A stretch of DNA of 64,000 nucleotides. Source: Naematelia aurantialba. Lineage: Eukaryota; Basidiomycota; Tremellomycetes; Tremellales; Naemateliaceae. Under the pieces are notes generated by a model. It searched no databases and was not told the DNA's origin. It saw only the letters and a program-made list of their open reading frames with translations. Of this stretch, positions 19,350 to 30,438 are shown piece by piece. The DNA lies in the NCBI GenBank assembly GCA_021527695.1, contig JAKFAO010000011.1, forward strand, positions 124,001-188,000, written 5' to 3'. The position numbers and the translations under genes are program-made. Every line of letters begins with the position of its first letter. Positions within the stretch are counted from its first letter, which is position 1.

Positions 19350-22300
19350 CTAATGCGCGAAACCACCACCTCTGCCTCTGGCCGCACCTTCCGATACCCG
19401 CTCAAACGGCAGCGCGAGGCCACAGGCCGCTGTGAGAGCCAAGACGCCCGCCGACGCAAACACGGGCAAATCCGGCGAGATGGCAAGTAAGAAGCCGGCG
19501 AACACGGGCGCGATGATCCCTGTGAATCTGCTGAGGGCGGCAGAGGTGCCGCACGCCGTTCCGCGGATCGAAGTGCCGAACGTTTCTGGCGTCATGCCAT
19601 CTGTGCAGGAGTATCAGTGGCCATATGAGACGACATGAACGGCACAGAGAGGCGGCACGAGAGGCAAAGCAGAGCAAATAGCGGACACCACAGGCTGGAG
19701 GGGAAGAGAGGTGATCAGAGAGGACGGCATGAGGCAAAGAACAGGAAGAAACGAAATGACAGTCTGGAGGGAAGAGAGCTGAACAGAGACCGAGGACAGG
19801 ACAGAGGAGAGCAAGTCAACATACACAAGACGGCATACATAGCCGTCGCAGCAGCACTGATCGTCATGCTCGACACGATGACCGCCCAATTCGCTTGCAC
19901 CTTTATGAACGCAAACGTAGAGATCGCGGTGGCAAGAGTACAAATGGCGAGAGATTTCCGACGGCCCAGTCGGGTTTGGATCATCCATGCGCCCACCTGC
20001 GACGTATCAGCTCTTGAGCTTCAGGACTACTACGGTTGGGCTAGCGCCGCACGGTAGTCAAGACAATATGCCCAGTCGTGGACTTACGATAGATCCCGGA
20101 CATCCCGCGACTACCTCAACATCAGCATCTGCTCGTCCTTGGGAGAACAGAGCGAGAACGCACGCGAGTACAGCACAAACTCTTTCAATGCATGTCTGAT
20201 CTTCTCGTCCCCCTCTCCCTCTGCCCGAGACTCCAACACAGTCGGCAGCCACACGTTGAACATGGTGTATGCTAATGTCACGTCAGCTCTGAATCGCCCC
20301 ACTCGCGCAGCAACCGTCACACGGCGCGCCAACGCAGACGTAAACGCAAACGCACAGAAGGACATGGATCCCCAAATGATCCACATGAGAATCACCGTTC
20401 GACGCCATTTAGGCGTAAACAGCTTGCCCATCTGTTCTCCCCAGGAATCTATCCATCCCACTCCCACGCCGCCCTCAGCGGTTCTATGCCTTACCGGGCT
20501 CGGTTCTCTCTTCACTGCTCGCCCATCCATTAATCCTTGTTCTTCAGCTCCGTCATCCACGCTTTGCCGAACAGCATTCGCAAAAGACGTTTCAAACGCA
20601 TTATTATCGCCCTCGCCCGGGGTGGGATGATAGAATGCCGATCCGAGACGGACTGCATGTTGCCGCGGGACCGATGGTAGTCCCATGCCGACCGAGTCGT
20701 ACAGTGTTCCTGAGCCTGGGTTTGAACCGTCGCCACCGATAGAGTACCTCGGCAAGGGACTTCTCTCGCCAGATTGACTCCGCTCAATATCACCGTGTTG
20801 GGGTGACGGTAGTTCCGAGTTCTTCTTGTCCCGCCCAACCCTGCCTTCCTCACTCTTTTGGCCACCGTGCATATCCTCTGGCAAATGCACATCGGCACAC
20901 TGGATATTGATGTCGTGTTCGTTGAACGTCGCAATGGCCCGTAGGACAACCACGGCCTCGTCCTTCCGACCGTTCGAGACCAGATAACGTGGTGACTCGT
21001 GCAGCCTGAAGAGGCCCCACCGGGCGAACGAGCACACGAGGTTCTGCTGAATCAGCTGATCGGCCAGACTTCATACGATGAACCTGGATGGTTTTGGATA
21101 CGCACAAAGAGCCCAAGGACCAGTAACACTCGGCGCCAGCCGTCATTCGCCTTGCCTTCCACGTCACATCCCTCGAAATGTTCACAACTGGCGCCTGGGA
21201 GAAATGCCAGGCTGACCACCGAGGACAAAACTGCTCCCAGCGAGAAGAAGACGGAGAGGAGGGTGAGGAGGTACTGCTTGCTATGGGGTAGGTTCTCTAG
21301 GAACAGGGTACCGTCCGTCGGCATGGATCCTCTGCAATCCGTCAGCATCTTGATATTCTGGTAGTCTTCATCACAATGTGTCTGTCGACCAACACAGGCC
21401 TCACGAGAAAGGTGGTGAAGAAGAACAAGGCGGGCGCTTCGATAAACAGAAAATGAGACGCACTTACCCCACTGCTGAGCCGAGGAGAAACATCCATATA
21501 CACAGCATTTCAAAAGACGGGGCGAAGCTGGCTCCAATCCCAAAGACAGCAGTGAGGAAGAGTGTTGCGTTGAAGGGAAGCGCTCTGCCTAGCAGGTCGG
21601 AAACGACGCCCCAGCCCACGGCGCCGATCATCATCTACGCCAGGTATCAGCGGACTCTCCTGCGCAATTTTCTGCCTTGCTGTTGGACGGGGAAGGAGCC
21701 GGGATGATGATGAAGCATGAAAGCCTGCGAGAAGCGCAGAGGGTAATCGGAAGCATCGACGTGGGCTGACACGTACCCCTGCCATGGTGGAGGCCGATAA
21801 GAGGCCAACGACTTTGCTCGACAGGTCGAAATGCACCTGCACGCGGGGCAATATCACCGCTAAAGACACTCAGCAAGGAGAGTCCAGCGGTCCTGGGGAC
21901 AAGGGCGAGACGGGGCTGTGGCGAGACAAGTACCGGGTTACGGGTCACAAGAGCGGGAATGACGACTGACCTATACATTGCAAGGCGGAATTATCAGACA
22001 TCCATCCAAACCCGCACAATGCCTGTCCTCATCAGCTCACGTCTCTGCTTACTCGTCCCCTCTCTTCCTTCCCCACTACTCCTCCCAACACTGCCGCCGT
22101 CTTTCCCGACGCTCCCGCCCCTTTGTTTCCCTCCACACCGCTGCCTCTCTTCATTGTCCACTCCACATGTCTCCCTAGTCGACGCCGTGGTGCGGTGCTC
22201 CGCGACTCACAAGCAGTCTCCAGTGATATGCACCTGTGCTTGTCAGCCTGCTATACTCCAGCTCAGAGACAAGGTTTGACGGCATCACGAGTCGCTCCAC

Positions 22301-22731
22301 CCGGCGTGCAGACAAAATGAGCGGGTTTCGTTTCCCGATCCTTCAAGATGACATCTAGCCCCTGCAACTAGACTTCCACGAGCAGTCATCGGGGCACAGG
22401 GGGACTTGACGGGACACGGACGAACGGAAGGAAGAAGAGGAAACGCACCAAACCCAAGCTTCTCGAGCGTCTCTTCCAGCCCTCTTCCATCTTCCAGCTG
22501 CTGCTCCACGTCCATACAACCCTCCTCATCCTCATCCACAATCTGACCTTGCCTCGCTCCTCGATCCTCCTCTTCGTCTTCCGCTTCCTCCCCGACTGCA
22601 GGCCCACTGGACGCTCCGTGGCCGTGACTTGCCGCTCTGGCATGACGCAAGGAAGGGTGGCGCGATGAGCCGCGTCGAGGAAGGGTGTACGCGTACGAGC
22701 TTTGCCTAGAGGTCGGTGGAGGAAGGAGCAT
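19350..22731 (-). CDS. MFS transporter, SVOP/SV2-like (sugar porter type)
   Basis: Eleven exons in coding order: 22449-22731, 22211-22233, 21971-22022, 21777-21868, 21468-21634, 21106-21331, 20323-21043, 20164-20271, 20088-20110, 19825-19996, 19350-19600. They give 705 residues. The N-terminal 95 residues are hydrophilic with a Glu/Asp-rich stretch. Membrane motifs follow: CGFGWMSDNSALQ in helix 1, GAVGWGVVSDLLGR (the MFS loop 2-3 signature), GGSMPTDGTLFLE in helix 4, FRLHESPRYLVSNGR at the end of helix 6, a roughly 165-residue hydrophilic central loop, then IQTRLGRRKSL (loop 8-9) and GMTPETFGTSIRG. This arrangement matches fungal membrane transporters related to SVOP/SV2; the substrate is unknown. 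Three exons are only 23, 23 and 52 nt. Exon 7 could instead start three bases upstream, at 21046. Confidence 0.9.
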
Positions 22732-23217
22732 CGCAAGGGATTATGCAAATTCTAGCCTTCTTCTCTGCTTCCCTGCTGCCCTTCTGCCTTCTGCCTGCTT
22801 CCTTCCGCCTTCTACCCGTTTACCCTCTGCCTTTTGTAAGGCTGAGAAGGAGCAGAGCGCCGCCGACACGGTGGATAATGTGGAATTATAATTCTAACGT
22901 GACGAATCGACACACCTGTGTGAGCTGTTTTTGCTTACTCATCAGGTGCGGGGCACCCCTTGTCAAACAAAGGCTAGTCACCCACCATATGCATGATTAT
23001 TCCTTGCAACTCGATACATTATAACAATCCCTTTCATGGACGCCATCACCTCCACATAGCCATACCGGAACCCCACAGCCATGGCAATGCTACCTATACT
23101 CCCTTGACGAGCCTCCATCGTCTCGTTCACGCTACTGGCGCCGCAGACGCAGCCGACTGGCTCATCCGCGCTTCCTGCCTCCTTGACGCACAGAAATCGC
23201 CATCGAACTCGCCATCG
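22732..23217. other. Intergenic: MFS promoter and 3' end of ABCG gene
   Basis: Both neighbours are on the minus strand. The stretch just upstream of the MFS start has repeated TCTGCCTTCTGCCT words (22780-22840). Nothing else is recognised. Confidence 0.5.
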
Positions 23218-26200
23218 TTATCTGCGTTCCTTCACGAAGAACTGCAAGACGAGATACGACGCGACCGTAAAGATCCCGAACACGATCCCAAGCAACGCGG
23301 TATCAGGCCACCAAAACGCCTGAGCGTGGAACCCAAAGGAAGAAAGGATCGTCGCGCTCGGCACTTGGATGTCGAGACCAAACTGAGAGCTATGAGCTAT
23401 TGATCACCATGTCGCAATGAGAAACTCACCTTTCGCTCAACGAGCTGGAGATATCGGAGTTCGTTGACCAGCAGAGCTTCGTAGCCCGCATGGAAGAAGC
23501 TCAGTGTCTGCATCCACTTGAGTCCATCTGGCACACGGTCGTAATTCATCAACAGGCCGGCGAATAAAAGGCTGCGGTCGTTAGTATACCATCGTCATAC
23601 ATTGTAGACGGGAAACTACTCACTTGTAAAGCATGACCAGGCTACCCAGGAGATTCGCCACACCATGGTCCTCAACCGCTACGCTGAGGAATAGTACCAC
23701 ACTGCTCGCGGTCAAGTTGAACAGCACTAGTGTCATGATGAACTTCCAAAACGACGATACTTCGGGATTCAGCCCGGCGAGGCCATAGACGATCGAACCG
23801 AGCACGAAGGGCGGAATGACGCGGAGGGGAAGGATATCGAATAGGACCTACATGACAAGCAACGTGATCAGTACACAGCGTGACGTGACTTGCGATGCTA
23901 GACGTGTACGAGATCATACCTTAGAGAGGAAGTAGTATATAGGCGCATAGTAGCCATTTGCACGCTCTCGCATGAACAACATCCTCTCGTTGGCGAAGAT
24001 GCCTAGCGAACTGAGTGTCGAGAATCCAAACAAGCTCAGGATGAAGAGGAACAGACCCAGTCGGTTCCTTACAAAATGAGGATCAGCAGAGCACAGAACT
24101 GACATGTCCAAGCGCAAACTCACTGGAAGCCTGGAATATCGCTGGTCACTTTGTAGAAGAAGAATCCGCAGACGAGGGCGACTCCGATCGCAACCGCATA
24201 GTGCGTCGCCATCAATAGTGGATTTCTAACGCATATCAGCATTAATTTCCAAAGCATTGGGAAATCAAACTTACCGATAAAGATTCTTAAACGCTCGGCC
24301 GGACAACAACCTGAACTGCGTCCACCCATTGGCCTTCTTGAACCCTCTAACGAGATCGGTTTCCCCAGCCACATCCCGCATCCCGTCGGGGCTCTCACCA
24401 TTCTGTATCCGGTTGATCTCAGCCTCCACGATCTTCGCGTCATCGCTCGCTCGAGCGGCCAACACGAGCCCTGCAAGTTTTTCGGGGATCGCACTGGGAT
24501 CTGGGGATGATGTACCGGACCCTGAGGGCGACGTTGTGAATGCCCCCAAAAGCTGGTGTGCCTTCTTCTTGATTTCTCCAACCACCTTGCTGCCTGTTCC
24601 AGCTGCAGGATCGTCCTCCTCATCATCTTGGGCTTCCGCAACACGGCGTACAAAGCCATTCTCCGCATCGTCCTCTCCACTGGCGACATGCCCATTCGTG
24701 CTCCCCGCTCCATTTCCATTTCCTGGACGGGATTCTTTGCTGTCTCCGCTAGCATCCACAGTGAGGTCGATCAGGTAATCGGCAATATTATATCCAGGAG
24801 GACACTTGTGACCTATCCGCTCGAAGTGGGCTTGTGCCCTCTCCGCATCGCCCGAGTACACTAACTGTCCTTTGCCGAGGAGCACCAGTCTGTCAAACAA
24901 TGCAACGATGTTGGATTGCGGCTGGTGGATAGTGAAGATCACGGTGCGGTTGAATTGCTTCGACAGCGCGGACAGGGAAGATATCACGTTGTAAGCGTTA
25001 TATGAGTCGAGTCCTAGAGAGATCAGTACTGCACTTGAGGTTATGTTATGGAACTGACCTGACGTCGGCTCGTCGAGGAACAGGATCGAAGGCCCAGTGA
25101 CCAGTTCACAAGCGATGCTGACTCTCCTCTTCTCCCCTCCCGATATGCTCCTCTTCCCCGACTCGCCAATTCTACTATCCTTGATCCCCAAGATGCCCAG
25201 CTCGTTCATTGTTTCCAGAGTTCGGAAGACCTTGGCTTCGTGGCTCATGTCCCGAGGCAGTCGCAAAAGTGCCGAGTACAGCACCGTTTCGTACACGGTC
25301 AAGGTACTCAGAAGCGTATCCTCTTGATCGACGTATCCCGCCACCCTTCGGAAAGTCTCGTCGGGGACTGGGCGGCCATTGACGTACATATCGCCAGTCA
25401 CTTGACCCGTCTTCGCCTTTCGAGCGAGGATATCAAGCAAAGTCGACTTGCCGGCGCCAGATGCGCCCATAATTGCCAGGAGTTCACCAGGTCGAACGGT
25501 ACCAGTGACATGAGAGAGGACAGGCTTTCCCGATGGTAAGACATAAGATAGATTTGAAAAATGAACCGTTGCGGGTACGTGATCAGTCATAAGCTTTGAA
25601 GCCTCGTCCTCTGGTAGCTTGACTCCCCCAAAACCTTCCGGATGACGGTGTGTTCGACCCAGATACCACATCACTGATGAATCAACATACCATCCTCTTC
25701 AACTCAAAGAACCTAGCGCTCACCAAAACAGGCTAGCAAGAAGATCAGAGCAGCAAAAGCCGCCGACAGTCCCACCATCAAGTTGTTGCCTTGGTTCGGT
25801 GCGGGTCGCTTATATCCCGGTACCTGAGTGTAGTGGAGACATTCACCGCTTTCGCAATCAAGGGTGATGCTCTTGTCCCCGAAGATATCGTTGATAAGTT
25901 GATTCATAGCGGGTTCGGAGAAGGCGCAACCTTTGCCCTCGGTGCACGAGAAAGAGCCGGGACCTTTGACCTCCTCGCTGAGGAAGTCATCGATGTCTGC
26001 CAGGGTGAGCTACCGATGGAGTCGAAAGTTGAACAACTCACTGACACTACCGTCTTCTCCGCAGAGGAACCGTCCTGGGATACAGCTACATTCAATCTTC
26101 TCACAGTGGTAGCTGGTCTGGTTGGCGTCTGTTTGTGTCAGTTAGCCTTCCTCCCAGTGAAGCGTTCCAGATTATGTGGGAGCGCTGAACAGCTTCCACC

Positions 26201-27421
26201 GATACATAGCACTCTCTTCACACTCCGAATTTCGTTCGCGTAGAAGATAGACTCACCAAAGCTGTCTTTGCTCTGCCAGCTGCACCCGTCAAGCTCGCAA
26301 TGGAAGCTCTCGATCCGGTCCACCCAAAATTGGAAATTACACGTGCCCATCTCCTCTCGAAGGCCCTGTCCACCGTCGAAATTGAATGTCTCGAGTAATG
26401 GATGACCATAACGTCGATTGCTCGTACCCCCCATGCGGGAGGTGAATGTAGAGTTGGAGTTGGGTCCATCGGCGGTACATGAGAATGTTACTTGCGGGGG
26501 TTTGTTATCCGGAATCGTGTCGATAATCTTCCGATCTAAACAGAGGTGGTCAGTGAGTCGGCCTTAATATGTCCAGTGCGAGTCGGATGCAGGGCTTAGA
26601 GACGGAGATTGTCGTAGCGAACCAAACAAGCACGCACTTGTAACGTCACACATCTGAAAGTTCTCAGAGACGGCCAAGCCGCCTCGATAACAGACCATAT
26701 CGTCCGCGCCGTCCTGCCCGTCGTCGTCCACTGGTATGCGGGAGCGGAATGCAGCGCATGCATTGTCGTTCTTGCACACTACGATAATATCTCATCAGAC
26801 ACCAAAATTACAGAATAAGAATGGAGGTTAACATCACGTCAGGTGCTAGATCGACGTACCGTTACAGTTAACACCACCCCATCCGTCTTTACAGTCGCAC
26901 AGTTCTCCATCAGGACGCGGGAAGCGCTCGTCTCCATCGCTCAACGCTCCGCACACTGATTGCGGTCAGCCACATCTGTGTTACTGAAGCAAAGGGAGTA
27001 TTCCAAGGAGAAGTACGCGACATACGAGGGGTGAGGCAATCTTGTCCTCCAAACCCGGGCGGACATCGACACTGTCCATCATAGGGGTTACACTCTCCCG
27101 CATTCCCACACGAGAACGCAGGCAAGAGGCAGTTGAAGCAAGGGGGACATTGGTCATCCCCTGGTGATCCCGGCCTGCGCCTTGGCGGCACCTGCAACGG
27201 TGCTCAGCTAGGTTGTGATGAACTGGCCACTACGATCAGGGACGAACCAGAGACGCGTTGAGATGTGCCACAGTATGCGAGGAGTCGGTATTCCGCAAAT
27301 ACGACAGTTCGCTTGATGTAAGGGAAAGCCTGGTCTCTATCTGGCCAACAGGAGGAGAAGAAGCGAGGGATGTGGTGCTGAGTAGCAGCAACCCAAGGCC
27401 GGAGAAGAAGGAAGACATCAT
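23218..27421 (-). CDS. ABCG half-transporter with cysteine-rich EGF-like ectodomain (Adp1-like)
   Basis: Fourteen exons in coding order: 27248-27421, 27026-27191, 26860-26955, 26638-26778, 26257-26535, 26046-26128, 25724-26009, 25059-25673, 24275-25013, 24124-24225, 23920-24067, 23624-23847, 23430-23571, 23218-23382. They give 1119 residues. A signal peptide ([20 protein letters not shown]) leads into a cysteine-rich ectodomain with EGF-like modules ([19 protein letters not shown], then [12 protein letters not shown]). A first membrane helix follows at about residue 400 ([19 protein letters not shown]). The ATPase has Walker [10 protein letters not shown], signature ISGGEKRR, Walker [11 protein letters not shown] and the H-loop in FTIHQPQ. 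The membrane domain follows the ATPase ([30 protein letters not shown]). The order ectodomain-TM-NBD-TMD matches yeast Adp1 and its fungal relatives; the substrate is unknown. A 200-residue charged linker lies between NBD and TMD. Confidence 0.93.
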
Positions 27422-28757
27422 CGCGATCGGTGGTCAACGACGGACGATGCAGTCCTGCAATCGCACGAGAGGATCTTCAATGATCCCAGCAGTCCCTCGA
27501 TCGCCCCGAGAGATAGATGGTACGCGTGCGATCCAGCCAAGGGCAACGAGACAAACTAGCCACAAGACGACGCAGTGACATGGTGAGCTGCGGGCGGCGG
27601 CGGTGGCCGAATCAGGTCTACCCGGTCAAGGCGGGGTCGGATAAAGACTCCAAGGCAAGCAGCATACAACGCCGAGTCCTATCAACATGAGGGAGTTCAT
27701 GGGGGGCCCGCACGCTTCCAGATCCATCAACGTCCAAGACTCCAGGTGCATAGCAGCATGCTAGAGGAAAGAATAAAAGAAGAGCAGAACAAAAAGCCGG
27801 TACAGAGAGAGAAGCCCTGAGCGTGAAATGCAGCGGTGAGGAAGGGCTAAGAGGAAGACTCTGTTCCCGCTGGTCTGGCGGCTCTGATGGATGATCCATA
27901 AGTATGCGGGCCCTACAAGACCATCTTTTATATCTCTCAACATCATACTATCATCATGTCAGGGGGGGGGCTGATCATCACGAGTCCAACTCTTTGGGAC
28001 CGTTGGTAACATTGAGGTTCTACTCAGCCTTAGGCCAAACATCACGAGTTCTCCTGTTTGTCACAACTTTCGCTCAACTCGTCCCATGGTGATGGTTGTG
28101 CGCGGCGTCTCGCGGGCTGTACTCCGCGGTGCTCAGCTACCAAGATCGGTTGAACGCTCTCTTGGTGAACGCCACCCACACATATGTATGCTCGTGATGT
28201 CGACCGACAGGCAACTTCCCAGTAGCCCACCTGTCCACTCCCAGTGCGACGGGAGCACAAAGCTCCAAGCCACAGAGACTGATACTGATGAACTCACATG
28301 AGATGGGAGACCCAGACCGTGGTGAATCGCTGTCTGTCATGTCGGTACCTCGGCGGGAAGTCACGCGGAGGAGGCAGGTTGTGACTACTCGTGGGGACAA
28401 CCCGTCCTTCGCTCCCCCCTCTGCGCGGGCCGCCTGTCGTTTGCCCATGCCACTCACCTATCCCGTGCGGGAGACGTCGTACTGGCCGGAACCTGCATGT
28501 CCCGAGGCAAAAGCCGGGACATGTCTCTGGTAGTCTCGCCTGTATGTCCCACAGGAAACGTGACCCGGTTATTCGGCCACCAGCCGGAGACATTTGGGGG
28601 TTGAGCGTGCCTGGCAAACCCAAAAGGAGACACGAGAAGAGCACAGGCCGTTGAACGGTATATCTACCGGCCCCCCCATCTCTGTCAAACTCGACAGCCC
28701 GCCCTCTCTTCTTTGGTGTCCATACCTCAACACACTCTGCCCAGCAGCTCTCACAGT
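27422..28757. other. Divergent intergenic region, ABCG gene / CFEM gene
   Basis: This 1.3-kb stretch must hold both promoters. It contains a G-run at about 27962-27970 and the repeated word GTCATGTCGGTACC-like sequence near 28335, but no supported gene. The last 80 bp before the CFEM start are CT-rich. Confidence 0.5.
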
Positions 28758-29670
28758 ATGAAACTCATCGCCATCATCACCGCTCTCGCTTTTGGAGGCT
28801 TTGCCGCGGCCATAGAGTGAGCATACCCTTTGCTCTGTCAACGCAACTCTTACTAACACCCCCAGTACCTCGACGATCCCCACTTGTGTGCTGAGCTGCT
28901 CGACTCAAGCCGCCGCAGCCGCTGGTTGTACAAGCTTGTGAGCGGACCGACTCGCATTTGATGGATGTTTCACTGACTTGACGATAGTGCTGATGCGACT
29001 TGTGTGTGCACGAGCGCCGCTTTCCAGAATGCTGCTGGGGCATGTCTTGTCGCGTGAGTGTGATGTTCCAAGCTTCTCTAGCCTCTTTTCTGCTCATGCA
29101 TCGCGACTTGCTTCGAGCCTCTACTGGTATCTGACCCCCATTCGACGGGCCTATATGTCTACACCTCCGCCTCGCTACCACGCCTTCAACACAACATACC
29201 CTATTGATTGCAGCCCATGCTTCCGGTGCTAGTGACGTCGCTGATGGCATCATGCACACAGTAACTGCACGACCAGCGACCAGTCGACCGCATCTGCTCT
29301 CGAAGCCGCTCTATGCGGCACCAACGCCTCGGTCACCGGCGGCAGCGTGACCGAGACCATCGCGTCTGCCACGTCGTCCGTGTCCATCAACACATCGTCC
29401 ATCGCCTCCCTCACCGCCAGCGGTGCGTCCGCTGTGGCCTCCGCCGCGTCTTCGGTGGCCTCGGCGGCCTCCGCTGCAGCCACCACTAGCGCTGCCTCGG
29501 GCTCGGGTGGCGTTGCGTCTTCAGCGGCCTCGGCTGTATCGGCGGCGACCAGTGCGGCTGCTGCTTCGTCCGGAGCGGCGACTGGACGAGTCGATTTTGG
29601 TTACAAGGGCATCGCCGGGGCCGCTTTGGGCGTCGTCGGCGTGTTGGTGGGCGGCGTGATGGTGCTGTAA
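28758..29670 (+). CDS. CFEM-domain secreted, probably GPI-anchored protein
   Basis: Four exons, 28758-28816, 28866-28937, 28988-29053 and 29262-29670, give 201 residues. The signal peptide is MKLIAIITALAFGGFAAAI. The CFEM domain has the expected eight cysteines in order: PTCVLSCSTQ, AAGC, ATCVCTS, GACLVANC, then ALC, with an Asp in FADATCVC at the position that binds haem iron in known CFEM proteins. A Ser/Ala/Thr-rich stalk of about 90 residues follows. The last 25 residues are a hydrophobic GPI-type tail (GAALGVVGVLVGGVMVL). CFEM proteins sit in the cell wall or membrane and act in haem/iron capture, adhesion or host interaction. Each early exon carries two or three cysteines. The third intron is unusually long (208 nt). 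Confidence 0.93.
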
Positions 29671-30438
29671 ACTCCCTGCTTCTTACAACTAAAATGATGA
29701 ACGGCTTAGCCGTGGCGCTCGAGTTGGTGTCAGGGGAACGCCGTAGTGATAGCGAGACAATGTGTTGGACAAGTTATCTACCGGGAGGTTTGTTTTTTGG
29801 ACCTTGTTGTGCAATGAATCTCGTGCCCCGGGCTGTTTGCTGCGAGACGGTTTCTGCTGACATCCGCAGTAAGATTCAGGGCAGTAGATCCGAGGTGACT
29901 CCCAGCGCACGAGCCTGGAAGGGCCGAGTACCGTCATTTGGCGGTTCTAGCAGTCCAGACATATTGACGCAGGAACCACTCCTACTCTGCTGAGCATACT
30001 GTTTGCCTTCGACATGTTCCATCGCTGCTATCCAAGACGTTGCTGCGGCGAAAACGAAGACGCGTCGCCTCTGGAGGCACCTAGCAAGGATAGAAAGGAG
30101 CTGCGACAAATACGCCGGTAGCGGTTCACCCGTTGTCGAGAGCTGCACAACCCACAAGAAATCGAAGGCCGAAAGACGAGGGCAGCGCAAAAACCCTCTC
30201 CCATCCCTGAAACTCGACGCCATGGCCGTCCTTTCAAGCAGAGAGAACGATCAAAAGAGGAAAGACCCCGCCTTGGTCGCTGGGACAGCATATAGCAAGG
30301 GCTTTCAGACCTCCTAACAGGCTCTAAGTACAGTCTCCCCTGATCCACACAACAGCCGTGGACAATCTCAACAACCACCCAAGCATAAATACAGTCAGCT
30401 TACTACTGTTAGATACGGACAACAAACAGGATACGCAG
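29671..30438. other. Intergenic
   Basis: CFEM 3' end and leader of the first F-box-like gene. No gene or repeat recognised. Confidence 0.5.
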
